A stretch of 64,000 nucleotides of DNA from Platerodrilus igneus (Eukaryota > Arthropoda > Insecta > Coleoptera > Lycidae): NCBI GenBank assembly GCA_036346225.1, contig JARFIW010000899.1:992001-1056000 (forward strand). The letters are read 5' to 3'. This document shows positions 33,301 to 45,092 of this stretch, one piece after another (position 1 is the stretch's first letter; each line of letters opens with the position of its first letter). Below the pieces are notes generated by a model. It made no database searches, was not told the origin of the DNA, and saw only the letters and a program-made list of their open reading frames with translations. Both the position numbers and the translations under genes were made by a program.

Positions 33301-33510
33301 TATAGTTTCACGCAACGGAGTCAAGCCAGATCCAAAATGGTTAAGACGGTACAAGAGTGACAGACGGCAAACGACAAACATCAGTTACGAAGCATTCTGG
33401 GATTGTACACTTTATATAGAAGATTCGTTTCTGGATTTGCAAATATTGTCAAGCCCACGACTAAGCTGGCCGAAGATGAGGGTGATTACGTTTGGGATGA
33501 AGATTGCCAA
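33047..33510 (+). repeat. In-frame 234-bp tandem duplication after the RT
   Basis: GAGGTGAAAT at 33047 recurs at 33281, and both units continue in parallel through GGAGTCARGCCAGATCC to GATTACGTTTGGG. The period, 234 bp, is exactly 78 codons and covers the RT to RNase H connection. The two units have since diverged considerably. Confidence 0.85.
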
Positions 33511-33970
33511 AATGCGTTCCAACAACTAGGGTATTTAATAACAATAGCTCTGATCTTAAATTACCCTCGGTCAGAAGACATATTCATCTTAGATACGAAC
33601 GCAAGCAATGTCACAGTCTGAAGTGTATTATCCCAGATACAAAACAGGCAATAGGGAATCGGTGGTAACGTTAGCAAGGTGCTCTCGAAATAAAAACGGA
33701 ATTATTGCGTCACAAGGAGAGAACTATTGGCTGTGGCGAAATCCGTAGAACATGTACTTCTACGAGAGACAATTTCGCCTGAGACCGATCACGCCACCCA
33801 GAAGTTGCTATTGCAATTTAGAAATCCCAAAGGGCAAGTGATTAGATGGATAGAAATGCTGCAGGAGTATGACTTCGATATGGAACATCGTGTTCGTAAA
33901 AGTCCTCGCAATGCGGATGCGCTTTCGAGATGCCTTCGCCTCGAAGATTGTAGCTATTGCTCACGGTTTG
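33511..33970 (+). pseudogene. RNase H of the Gypsy element
   Basis: I-F-I-L-D-T-N-A-S-N-V-T-V (about 33582-33620) is the first catalytic strand, here D-T-N-A-S. R-E-L-L-A-V is near 33717, T-D-H near 33787, and W-I-E-M-L-Q-E-Y-D-F-D-M followed by N-A-D-A-L-S-R at 33850-33930 ends the domain. Stops at about 33620 and frame changes. Confidence 0.8.
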
Positions 33971-34259
33971 AAACCAAGTGCGGTCTACACGATCAACGAT
34001 GATTGTCAGCCTCTACAGTTGGGGACCGAACAGGAGAATGGTAAAAACCGTGGTGTTGTTCTGAGTTGGAAAGTCATAGGAGAATGTCCGTCCTAGCAGG
34101 ATATTAGTTCGTTGTGTAACAGCCCGAGTCGTACTGGGCACAATAGGATTCCTTGAAAGTATAGAATGGGATCTTAGTGCTAACCTTGGAGAATGGAAAT
34201 AGATTCTTGAGTACGCTACAGGTGGTGGTTCATAAAAGTTGAAAGTAGGAGGTTCTAGA

Positions 34260-35340
34260 ACATCCACATTAATGGGACTTTGGGAGGACACTTTGATGTT
34301 AAGAAGACTCTGAAGAAGGTCCGAGCAAGATCTTACTGGGTAGGTTGCCAGGACGATGTTAAACAATGGTGTCGCAAGTGTTAGCTGTGTGCACCATTGA
34401 GAAATGGTATGGTTCCAATGAGAAAATATATCGTGGTAAGCCCCTTTGAGAGTGTGGCAAGCGATATTGTCGGCCCATCCCTGAGACCGACTGCGGGAAT
34501 AAGTACATCTTGGTAGCCATGGACTATTTCATGAATTGGACCGAAGCGTATACTATACCAAACCAAGAAACTTCGACCACAGCCGACGTACTGGTAAAGG
34601 AATCGTTCTGCCATTTTGAGTTTCTATAGAGTTGTATGCCGTTCAGGGTGGAACTTTTGAGTCAGCGTTGTTCTAAAAAGTATGCCGGTTGCTGGGAATG
34701 AGAAACACCCAAACAACATAATTGCACCCACAATCGGATGGTATGGTAGAGCGCATGAACCGAAACTTGCGCAAGTACCTTTCCAAAGTGGTCTCCAAAT
34801 ATCTTAGAGAGTCTGGGACCAATATTTACAGCTATTTTTATGGACTTATGGGTCTTTGGTTCACGAGAACACTGGACAGACACCTGCATGTGCTATGATG
34901 GAACGCGATATACATCTACCATGTGATTTTGAGTTTGCGTGTTAGTCCAGAGATGACATCGTGGTCGAAAGCTGCGTCGAGAAACACAAGCGCAAGATGC
35001 ATGACATCTAAGGTGACGTTAGGTTAAATATCGAGATTGCAAGAGATCGGATTAAGACCAGATATGACATTAAGTTGCAGGATAATGGTTTTCAATAGTG
35101 TGACCAAGCCTGGCTATAGAATCCTAGATGAAGGCTTCGACTGTCGCTAAAGTTACAAAGACACCGTACGATGTGGTGTATTGGATTTATAAGCTTCCAA
35201 AAGGAAGAACAATTGTGATGCACTTTAACTGATTAGCACTCTGCGATAGAGATGACGTCAATAATGCGGAAGAACGACACGCAGTGAGATGAACAAACAG
35301 TTACGCTCGTGAGAATAAACGAAAGTCTGGACCGAGCGCC
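34260..35340 (+). pseudogene. Integrase and GPY/F-like tail of the Gypsy element
   Basis: Zinc-binding end near 34320-34390 (W-C-x-x-C followed by L-C-A-P), then a catalytic core with Y-I-L-V-A-M-D-Y-F near 34502-34530 (first Asp) and L-H-P-Q-S-D-G-M-V-E-R-M-N-R-N-L near 34725-34775, which supplies the conserved Glu. A D-Q-A-W-L and P-K-G-R-T-I-V-M-H-F-N piece at 35100-35230 resembles the mdg1-type C-terminal module. Multiple stops. Confidence 0.75.
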
Positions 35341-35383
35341 ATGATTCGTTCATGTATTTGTACAGCGGTATAAGCAAAGTAAG

Positions 35384-35638
35384 GCGGTTCCGTTGTTAAG
35401 TTGATCTGCGTGTAACTATTAAGCACAAGGTCCAGGGTTCGATTCCCGACAAAGCGGCGACCATTTTTCACAAGATAAAATGTAGGGCTTGTGTGCGAGT
35501 GTTGTTAAGTACGTTAAAGATCCCTACCTTACTTGAAACAGCAAGAGTTCGGTAAAATTCAAAATTTCCAGCTTAAAAAAAACTCGTTTCTTGGCCGATG
35601 TAGTACCTTCGAATGGATGCTTGGAAAATCAAATGTAA
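35384..35638 (+). mobile_element. SINE S copy near the 3' end of the Gypsy element
   Basis: B-box-like GGTTCGATTCC at about 35436, standard body and an ATCAAATGTAA end. Flanked by an imperfect duplication, GGTATAAGCAAAGTAAG (35367-35383) and GGTACAAGCAAAGCAAAG (35639-35656). Confidence 0.85.
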
Positions 35639-36035
35639 GGTACAAGCAAAGCAAAGTTTGGGGTCAAAAGAAATATTCAAGGTGAAATATTCCATGTGCC
35701 TTTGGAATTATTCCCTGGCACGTTGCATAGCAAGGGATATTAATATTACCCATTTGCGGGTAACTACTAAGCCCAAGGTCCTGGGTTCGATTCCCCACAA
35801 AGGGGCGAGCATTTTTCACTAGATAAAATGTAGGTCTCGTGTGCGAGTGTTGACGAGCAAGTTAAAGATCCCACCTTACTTGAAACAGCAAAGGTTCGGC
35901 AAAATTCAAAATTTCCAAATAAAAGAAAAGTCGTTTCCTAGTCGATGTAGTACTTTCGGATGCAAAGCAAGGTTTGTGTACAAAGAGATATTCCATGTAC
36001 CATTGGAATATTCCCTGCGTAGCAGGAGATATTAA
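35400..36035 (+). repeat. 348-bp tandem duplication of SINE plus flank
   Basis: CAAGGTCC of the SINE head at 35426 recurs at 35774. Unit 2 repeats the SINE body and the flank, including ATATTCCATGTRCCWTTGGA (about 35688 and 35990) and GATATTAATA. So the SINE inserted first and the locus was then duplicated in tandem, after which both units diverged. Confidence 0.8.
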
Positions 36036-36463
36036 TAGTGCCCAAGGACCTACTCAGGTGTTTAACAATAAATTTGGTGCTCTGGATGAGCTTCATCGAC
36101 CTCAGAGGTTGGAAAGACCATATAGCTAAAGGATCAACATCGTGGCATCAACCACCTGGTGACTAAGCAACAGCTTTCTGATAAATCGAATTATCAGGAT
36201 CTGTGGAAAGCATAAGTGGACCTGAGCCAGGTAATCAAATTTAAAGACAAGAAGTTGGCCGTACCCAAGATCGGTTGGGTTCGATGGGTTGGACTAGAGG
36301 GTGGTACGAAATACGCTAGAAGTGCTGTTCCAGAAAACAGTGTTTCAGATCTTGGCGTGTGAATACAATCGAAATGATAATGTGCCTGCTATGAAGAGTC
36401 TATGATCTACTTCTATCAACATGCACAAATGGATTTCACCGTCTTTATCGCTACAAGGACTTT

Positions 36464-36497
36464 CAACGGAAGAGGGGGTTGGGGGAGGTGGCGCGGT
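36464..36497 (+). promoter_or_regulatory. Polypurine tract of the Gypsy element
   Basis: A run dominated by G and A (GAAGAGGGGGTTGGGGGAGG) ends at the TG that begins the 3' LTR. It would prime plus-strand DNA synthesis. Confidence 0.75.
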
Positions 36498-37063
36498 TGA
36501 GTCTACCTCTGATCAGAATAATTATATTGGAATATGAGGCGTTTGTACACAAAAGATGATTGATAGGCCCCTTGCGAACGAGGAATATGATGGACAGGTA
36601 CAAGAATTTTGTTTTTAAAAACTGTAGCAGGATTACAATAAGTACATTCGAGATATTAGTTACATGTTCTCGAACTGGATAAAATATAACTTGCTTTGAT
36701 GAGCGTTAGTTAGTTCAGTTCTAATTGAAGCTTTGATTACAATATGAGATCTAGTTTAGAGCTTTGTAGACGTGATATGAAATAAGTTAGTGGTACATTT
36801 AAATTACTCTATGTGATATAAATTACTGACGTGAAAGATAAATTGTTGTAGCGATAATATAAATTAATCATATTGCATCGATATGTTAATTAAAAAGAAA
36901 GCATTTTTAAGAAGTTAATATTTGTACTGTTAGTGATTAATTGGAAGTAAATTGTCGTGAGAGCTTTTAGAATTTCATTGTAACTACGAGTTGTTGAAAA
37001 AACTTGTATAATCAGTTTGATAATAAAGAACTCTTGTTTGTGCAAATAAAATTTTTCGTTACA
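36498..37063 (+). repeat. 3' LTR of the Gypsy element
   Basis: Begins TGAGTCTACC and ends TTCGTTACA. Longer than the 5' LTR because of about 70 bp near 36530-36600. A TAATAAAG sequence near 37021 could serve as the polyadenylation signal. Confidence 0.85.
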
Positions 37064-37857
37064 ACATATAACTAATATGTACTTTTGGTTTAAATTTCTT
37101 GTATTTAAATAACATATAATAAAAAGATGTTGCTATATAATATAATGACAGAATATATAATATTTCTCTAATTCCTTATGATCATTGAGTACACTTTACC
37201 AAATGACGTAGTCGTAAGAAAGGGAGAATACATAATTTGCGAAAAAAGGAATTCCTACAGTCGTAACGTTTTAACACTCGCCGCTACACGCTGTTACATG
37301 CGAAAATTGGCAATGTATATTTTTAGATTTAGTATAATTTATAAAATATTTTTTAAATTAAAAACGGCAACTTACGTCGTCGCGGGCAGTGGCGCCTGCG
37401 CAGAGTGAATGCAGGGATGCGCGAGTGTCAAAAGCGGGACTAAGCCACGAACCCTCGAGGAAGCAACAACTATCTTGGTGTGGTGTGTGTTTTTCTTGTA
37501 GGTATGTAGACTCCTTGTACCTTTGCGTACCTGTTACCTAATCCTACAAGTGCAGTAAAAGGAAGTACGGATGGTAATTTAATTCAGCATGGCGTAACTG
37601 AACCCAACCTGCAAATCATCGCTGGACCCTGAGTAAGTTCCGAGCTGCCACCACGTGAGTAATTTGAATTTATTTGAATTGTGCTTGCAAATTGACTTAA
37701 AAAGCGGTTGCATCACTCTTAGTCGGTATAAGTTACAATATGACGGGTAAATTTGCCGCATAATTATGCGTTAAATTATGACAATGACGTGGAGTTATTC
37801 GGGAATATAACAACGCTACTCGTGCAAAATATGTCATTCTCTTCACCCATCATGCAA
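37064..37857. other. Spacer with a CG-richer patch
   Basis: A patch at about 37370-37480 is richer in CG than its surroundings. A 76-codon frame at 37178-37408 has no recognisable domain. Nothing else assigned. Confidence 0.4.
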
Positions 37858-38345
37858 TATACAGGGTGCGGCAGATATAATGCCCGAACTTGCATAGCTG
37901 TAGATGGGGTGGGTGTGTAGTGGTGATGAGCACGTCATCGAGTAGCGGTGTAAGTACATTTCTTGTAGAGAAGTTTATCAAAAACAGGACGCCGAGAGCA
38001 ACGCAACGTGCTCTTCGTGTAAGGTTTGTGCACCCTGTTCCCGATATGAGTATGGTGCAGAGAATGTTTGGTTCCAATTCGTCGCTCTTTTGGACAACTG
38101 AGAAAATGTTTCCGGACATGTTATTTTTTTGCGTGGTGATATCGAGTGGCCGTCCCGTAGACCGATTTTTCTCTAGGGCCACCTGAAAGCCACGGTATAC
38201 GAACATAATCCTCAAACTTTCCCAACTTTGGAGAAGGCAATTTAACAGAAAACCGTTGTCATTACACGCGAAAAAACTCAAGTCATGGCCAAACACAATG
38301 AGAGACTTTATCAATACATCAACAATGGTGGTTGGCACTTACAAG
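37858..38345 (+). pseudogene. Mariner-like transposase, internally deleted
   Basis: ACAGGGTGCGGCAGATATAA at 37861 resembles the terminal repeat of mariner-type elements. The N-terminal frame reads F-L-V-E-K-F-I-K-N-R...T-Q-R-A-L-R-V-R-F (about 37960-38030), a helix-turn-helix domain. At about 38137 the plus strand jumps to I-E-W-P-S-R-R-P, a decayed form of the W-P-P-R-S-P-D block that precedes the third catalytic residue, then G-H-L-K-A-T-V-Y, and ends N-N-G-G-W-H-L-Q-D-I-L-F near 38335. Most of the catalytic core is gone. I found no matching 3' terminal repeat. Confidence 0.65.
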
Positions 38346-40083
38346 ATATTTTGTTCGAAACACATTGAATTAAATGGCATTATGTATATCTTACTAGAAT
38401 GCAACAGTTTGTTTTGTATCTCAATTGATTTTAATTTTATTAGCTGCCCAGTGAAGGGTGTTCTTTCTGCCAGATTATGTACTATTTGTAGAAATAAAAA
38501 ACAAGTATATTTCAATACTAGGATTGTACCTGCTTTTACCTAGATTGCATTGTAACAGACTTCTCAGAAATGTCTCCAGACACGTCTAGCTATTCATAGT
38601 CACCATGACAATTTAAACCTAGTAATTCTCACTTATTTAATACACCGTAAAAAGTTGTCTCCTTTGCACTAACAATAAATAACGTCGCATCTACTTAGCA
38701 GTGCGGCTAAAAATAAGCAAAAGCAAGCAGTACAGCAAGAGCTACGATAAAAAGATGTAATTAATTTTAGCGTGAAGTATCAACAATAAATAGTAGGCGG
38801 AAGCAGAGGCGGCGCCACGGATCGGTCATGCATATGGCAGCAGCCCCAAGCGGGTTACCTTAAAAACGAGATTGCTTGTTCTAGACTTTTCGGTGTCCGA
38901 ACTGAGGCGCCCCCTTCTTTCCGTTCGCTTTTTTTGGAGATTCTGCAAGATCTAGAAAAAAGCGAAGAACACACAGTAATAGTAGAGAAAGCTTTGCACG
39001 CTGGCCACCAGAAGAACGTATAGTATTAGTAAAATAGAAACAAAAAACAGAATAAGTATTAGGAATAGTAAAGAACTATTAAAGGTGCAGTGCAAAAGCA
39101 GCATTACAGAGCACGCAGGGCATCTATTTACATTCGAATATATGATTATGTGATGATCGTGTTTAGAGAAAAAAGTAATAAAAAATGTGTTCATATTTAG
39201 CAAGATTTTGCACAAAAACCAAAAATAGTAGGTAGTTTTGCTGCCTTTGAACCTTAGAGCAATGCTCTAGCTGAGTCTGCATCATGTATTAAAGTATTAG
39301 CTGATTAAATAAACTTAAAGCTAAAGATAATTACAAAAAGAGTAGAAATCACGTGGATCTCTTAATGCTGTCCTTTAAAATAAAACTTATATTATAGTTG
39401 CAAGAGTTTTAGGCAACTAATCACCGGTAATTCAAAAAATAATCTTAAATAATGTGAGATTATAATATTGATTCAACACTATCAACACGATTGGAAACTT
39501 TTTTCCAGTTCAACATTTAACGTAGAATGTAGACACAGTCAAACAATTGCATATCTTGAATTATCCAAGATTTATTAACAATTTCCAAGAAGATGAAACT
39601 CAGTTCGAAAAATTTTCTCAACAGTGTATATTTTTAGATCAAACTAAAATATTTAAAATGTTTGCTGAAATCGGCACGCATTACTCAAGAATATTATTAT
39701 TTTAAGATAGTTGCAAACTGGTAACCATTTTCTTAAGATAAACCGTAGAGAGGATGGGGGTAGTTGGGGCAAAATCCCCGAGACTCGGCCTGCGATGGAG
39801 CCCGCGCTAGGGCTTTTTATGGCGCGCAGTTGTTGTCAATCATTAAAAAAATTTAATGCTTAAAATTTATTTATTTAGTAAGGCTATGTCCATTTTGGGT
39901 AATTTTTTGCATGTTTTCGAAGATTATTGTGAATTTTCCAAAGAAATATTAACGAAGTGGTCATAAACAATTGTTCAAATAAGCATGTCACATTGCATCC
40001 GAATTAATAAAACAAAAATAAAATAAAGTTATTGTGCTTTAATTGCATTGTACTTACATTGTATATTTCAAAGATGCGAACAG

Positions 40084-40128
<45 letters not shown>

Positions 40129-40972
40129 GGATTTAGGGGTTAAATAGGTCCAGACAGTAAAATTTTAAACACTGTGTATATAGAAACAGGAGCAAATTAT
40201 TTACGCGCCAAATTAATTAATCTATATAGTGAAAACGGACGGGTATGAAGGTATTTTTATATTAAAATTGGATTGTTAAAATTACATAAGAGAAGAAAAG
40301 TTTTAGAGTACATAAACAGCTCAAGGACACGCATAAGAAGTTATAATAATTTAATCAAACGCATGGAAGCAAATAGAGAGCTTGCATGCATTAGAAAATC
40401 AATAATTTTAAACGCAAATATTTTCATTTTAAAAGCCAACGTTCGTTATACTATAACGGGCATTTTTGTAATTTAACATTTTACGCTATCCTCAATTCAT
40501 AAATACATTTCTACAAATTACCATTTTTATATTTCATATTTATTAACTCCTTAGGCGAGTGCATCGTATTTTAATAAATAAATTGCAAGAAACGAATTGT
40601 AAATAGGATTATTAATGAATTACTTTCCAATGTATTGAAATGATAAACAGCTGTAATTAATTATTAGATAGAAGTGCTGCATTTACTTTATGGATATACA
40701 AGTCTAGATAATAGACGATAAGAAGTTGTAATGAAACGAGTTGAATAAACAGATTGGCAGTCGAGTTCGTTCTTGGTTCCTATAGACTAATTACGTTGAA
40801 AATACTGTTTCTTTTTGCTTTGAGAATAGTGAGAATTAATGCGGTCTCAATTTTCGAATTGTTATGAACAAGCGCGGCGCGATTTTAATTGTTTTGCTTG
40901 TGAAATATTAACTGTAGCAGTGGAGCTCTAATTCCTTTTTTTTGAAAGAAGTATGCTATATATGTAACGTGT
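38346..40972. other. Intergenic DNA with one CG-rich island and an (AT)n tract
   Basis: No coding motif. About 39760-39835 is CG-rich, including CCGAGACTCGGCCTGCGATG, in otherwise AT-rich DNA. (AT)n of about 35 bp at 40087-40122. A 67-codon frame at 40273-40476 has no motif. Confidence 0.5.
40087..40122. repeat. (AT)n microsatellite, about 35 bp
   Basis: Uninterrupted AT dinucleotides. Confidence 0.95.
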
Positions 40973-42317
40973 TTGGTTGACCACAAGTGTTGTGGTAAGG
41001 TCATTGACGGACGGGTTTCGTAATGCGCGTTGCTCTACTAATTGGTTTTTTTTGTTGCTTTTCTGTTGTAAATAAAAGTGATAGAACTTGTCGTGCGTTT
41101 TACGGAACATTGACTTTAGTGATACGCGTACTTTACTAATTTGTGGTTTTAGTTGTTTGTCTTGTGAAATAGGAGTCGTAGAACTTGCTAAACTGACCGG
41201 TTCTTTCTTTAGGATTAATGTGTGTGCGATCTAGTCTAGTGTCCCTTTGTCTTATCAGATTAGTGCATACTTTGGGATTATTTAAATACAGTGGATACTG
41301 GAGTTTCTGCATTTTTTCTAACACCGAAGAATCTAAAATAGATCCTCGCTTGCGCGAATTTCGTTATTTGCGAAATATAACAGATTACCGGTTTACAAAG
41401 GTATTGGTTGAAGTTTCTCACTGCTTTTTGGAGGTTTATGAAAATAGTATACATTTGATCCCAGTTGAAATTAAACTAGTGCTACAAAATATTTCGAAAT
41501 TATTGTCTCAGGAAATAGAATTAACAAGAAACTTATCAATGCTACATAGTTCCGTCGCGTGATGGTGTCTGCTGCTAACCCCAGTGAAATGCGTAGGTGT
41601 GATTAGTGTGACGTGTGATAAGTTCCATCAACACCCTCACAGTCAAGGGTGAAGTGCTTCGTTAGCGTAGGACATCGTGAATCTCACACTTCCGTTGCAA
41701 GGAAGCGTTGCTGAAGGACTTTTGTTAAGTTGAACTATTTTCTACTTGTTATTACTGTAAATATCTATTCGTTGCTTTACTATATCTTTGTCGTTCTGAT
41801 ACCTTTTACAAAAGACTTGCATGATATTATAAAACATAAGAAAAAAAAAAGAAAGAAAGAAAGATTAATACTACTGAATTACTCATATCAATGGTGTCTT
41901 ACCTATTTATCTTTTGTTAACATTTTGTCTGATTTATGTTTAATTGGTGTGTGAGGAAACGTTTCTGCTACTCCCCAATATTACCTCACTTTGAAATAAA
42001 AATTTTTATAATGCTTTTATCGTGATTATATTATATAGTTTATCTAAACAGTTTTATTTACATTCTACAAAGTACTGAATAATTTAGACTTATCATTGAT
42101 GCTATGCTTTTTCTTTATTTCAGGTTTGCAGGACTAATCTTTTTCTTTATTGCAGGTTTGCTATTCTAACTTTTTTTTATTGCAGGTATTGTTACTAATT
42201 CCTTACAACCCCGTACGTTATATGTTGGTCTGCTTTCTACAACCCCCCTACTCTCCGATTGAGCCCGGTCATTTCTTGATATCTTTGTGTTACGCACGGC
42301 TACGAGCCAACGTAGCA
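40973..42317 (+). mobile_element. 5' LTR, divergent relative of LTR family L
   Basis: Starts TGTAACG and ends CGTAGCA. Its length (1345 bp) and distal block CTCTCCGATTGAGCCCGGTC (about 42250) parallel the solo LTRs at 7583 and 59836, but much of the interior has diverged. Because a primer-binding site follows directly, this is a 5' LTR rather than a solo one. No matching 3' LTR was found downstream in the window. A 114-codon frame (41218-41562) lies inside it. Confidence 0.7.
42108..42190 (+). repeat. Three tandem 3'-splice-site-like units in the LTR
   Basis: Three units of about 30-32 bp, each a pyrimidine-rich run followed by TTCAGGT or TGCAGGT, with CAG at 42121, 42153 and 42183. Confidence 0.75.
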
Positions 42318-42410
42318 TAACTTTGGCGCCCGAACAGGGACTGCCACAAATTACGTAACGTAACATTTTTGGCGCCCAACGTAGCTGCCACGAAAAAAAA
42401 ACGTAACAAT
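42318..42410 (+). promoter_or_regulatory. Duplicated primer-binding site
   Basis: TGGCGCCCGAACAGGGAC at 42324-42341 is a perfect lysine-tRNA-type primer-binding site. About 46 bp downstream TGGCGCCCAAC (42370-42380) appears again. Both are preceded by a CGTARCRTAAC-like LTR-end motif and followed by CTGCCAC, so the LTR end and PBS have been duplicated in tandem. Confidence 0.8.
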
Positions 42411-44168
42411 ACAAATACCAAGAAAAAGAGAAACTAGGAATTGTTATTTTATAAACGGTCGGTTGTTTCAAGAAACACCTGCTTGTTAAATGTCAGGTTC
42501 AGGGAATGTTAAATGTACGTTAAGACAAAATTCTATAGAAGTTTGTTTGCAACGGTCAGTTTGTATAAGCTGTTAAATAATAAGTATCTTAAAGATGGAG
42601 TGGAATAAACGATCGATACTGTAAGACAGATAGAGAAGCAGGTAACGCAAGCGTTGGGTACATGTATACGTGCAAAGGCAAAGGCCAAATACAATATCGA
42701 TTTTCTGTAACTTAAGAGGGGTTCTGAAGGAGACAACAGATATGCGTGGAACGGAGATAGATAGCTAATAGGTGGCGCGTCTGGACGGGGGAAAATTCTA
42801 TCATTGGTCGATGGCCAGCAGTTTTCAAGAAGTGCGCGTACGTTAAAGAAAGAAACAAAATTTTATGTAACAAGCACGACGGACGGGGGATTTGTCAGAA
42901 ACTACAGTCGGGTACGTTCAAAATTTTAAGAGACCGCTTCGAAAATAAGCTTTTTACGCAAAACCGGTTCCACTGGGGGTGTGGAATAATATAAATAAAC
43001 GAACGTAGATATTAAAGCTCTCGTTCTTTCCATGTAGATCTGAATACGGGTTTAGATGTACAACATATAGTTGTAAATTTTACCGTTATCAGTTATTGTG
43101 TGTTCAGTAAATTGCATTAAGCATCTTGTTTAAAAATGATGAAAGCTGTAGTAGCGTACCGCGTGTTATAAAGTGATACTGTACGAATTGGTGTTTGTTT
43201 AGATAAAAGGTGCCGTTACAACAACAAAACGATTAAACAAAAAGATGATATTTTGGGTAAGCAAAGCCTAAATTGGTATGCTTGAAGTATATTTGAGATG
43301 AAATGTTACGTTTGAGACAAAGCTAATAGTGGTGGTAGCGGAGCTTTGAATGGTGGGAATCTGTGAAACCAGGCATCATCGTAGTAGATGGACACAACAA
43401 AAAGGGTTCATGGAAATCATCTTCACTAGTGACGAAGAATGAAGGCGACTCCAGGTAACAAAACTTAAATTCCTGTTTTGTATAAACATTTCCGTTGATA
43501 TTTTTTTTGTGTGTTTATGTGTTGACTTATTGGTGGCGTATTTATTACCATAAAACTTGTTTAAAGAGGTATATGTGTTGAACAATTATTTCTGATTATT
43601 AAAAAAAAGGTTTATTGATGATACAAAGATTTATTAATGCTATAAATTGTTGTTGTAAGGAGTAAATGGGTATTTTAAATTTGTTTTCAATAAAATGCAA
43701 GGTTTAAAAAGCATTTACAGAAACTGAGTTATAATGAGCTCAAAATGGACCAGAATAAAGTCAAACGAGGGTTGCATGTGGGGCCCATCTACTCATATTA
43801 TATAGAATGTGTTCAAATATACTAAAACCAAGGGCTTCAAAATATTTAATGATTGAACTAGGTAATAGTTGGAACAAACTGGTTGTACCAAGGTGTAAAT
43901 ATTGTATTTATAATGGAAACTTGTTAAGATGTGTAAATAAAAGGTTGTATGGTTATTGTAATATTTGGTAATTTCATTTGACTGTGTATGTGTGCGAGAG
44001 GTATGTATTTAAATCGTAGGTATTCAAGAAGAAGCCGATTGCTGAGCTAGCCAGGGTGAGCAGAGAAATCTGAAGGCGTCCAAAATAATCGGTAAGAAAT
44101 TTTTTTTATTCCTTTTGAAAATTGTTATGTTGGCCAAGGTGGGGCACGAATTTAAAAAAGTCCAACTG
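42411..44168. other. Possible decayed LTR-element interior, no frame
   Basis: Downstream of the PBS one would expect gag, but no frame or motif is visible. The sequence is less AT-rich to about 43050 and then becomes ordinary AT-rich DNA. A short palindrome TCACTAGTGA lies near 43424. Confidence 0.4.
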
Positions 44169-44216
<48 letters not shown>

Positions 44217-44217
44217 A
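44169..44217. repeat. (AT)n microsatellite, about 45 bp
   Basis: AT dinucleotides with one TT interruption. Confidence 0.95.
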
Positions 44218-45092
44218 TTGCTATGATAATAAGGTTATTTAAGATCATATAAAGTCATAAGGGAGAAATACCTCATGTAAATTTCATAAAATATAAAATA
44301 TATAATATATAATAAAATAAATAATTAATTAAAGGAAGCCCATTCCGAATAACTTCACTACATTCATTAAAATAAATAATTGCGGAAGCAATCCAATCAT
44401 TTTTAGAACACCTAAAACATTTGTAAGTTAAAAACAAACATAAATTCAACATATTTGAAGAAAAATAACCGTAATATGAAATTTCTTTCAATCTAAACGC
44501 AGTCGCGTAAAGAAATCAATAAAGCGTGTAATTTATACCAGTTTGTATAGGCAAACATCTAAAAACAAGCATATTTCATAAAGTTTAGAGATTTAAGGCG
44601 ATGGAGTACGTGCGGTTTGAAACGTATATAAAATGCCATACTTAATAAAACAAGCATATGTAAATAAAATATGGATATTGAAGCAATTGAGTACGTGCGA
44701 TTTACAAAGTATGCAAAATACCTTTGTTAATAAAATTCCTTTAGAAAATTGCGGTATACGTGTGATTCACAACGCACATATTAGACCCGCTAAAATCCAA
44801 CACCTTGCAGATAAATAATTGAAACGCATTTTCCACGGACGAACAACTGATAGCGTTCGGCTATCCAATGAGAACGCGTGGAAGATTCTGGAAGGAACTT
44901 GTTTCTATAAAATTAACGTTAAAAGTTAAAGGAGCATCATTTTTTAATAATCCACGCGCCAACTGTGCCAGTTGAAAGAAAATTATTACGTGAATAAAAT
45001 TTAGCGACAGTTAAAATTAATAATTTCAAGTGATAGAAACAGTAAAGCGCGCGTTAAAATAAATTTATAAAGAATTTTGCCGTTGATAAACG
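44218..45092. other. AT-rich spacer, nothing recognised
   Basis: No coding motif; only short frames up to 72 codons. Confidence 0.5.

Larger units (their letters stand above)
29741..37063 (+). mobile_element. Gypsy-type LTR retrotransposon (mdg1/412-like), 7.3 kb
   Basis: Two LTRs enclose gag, protease, RT, RNase H and integrase remnants in Ty3/Gypsy order. RNase H wording and a GPY/F-like C-terminal end point to the mdg1/412 side of Gypsy. A primer-binding site follows the 5' LTR and a purine-rich tract precedes the 3' LTR. Flanking ACGT (29737-29740) and ACAT (37064-37067) differ by one base, a weak 4-bp target duplication. No env. It carries SINEs at 32131 and 35384 and two tandem duplications. 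Thoroughly broken by stops. Confidence 0.85.

Noticed and set aside
41218..41562. 114-codon reading frame
   Set aside because: It lies wholly within an LTR, has no domain and no counterpart frame in the related LTRs.
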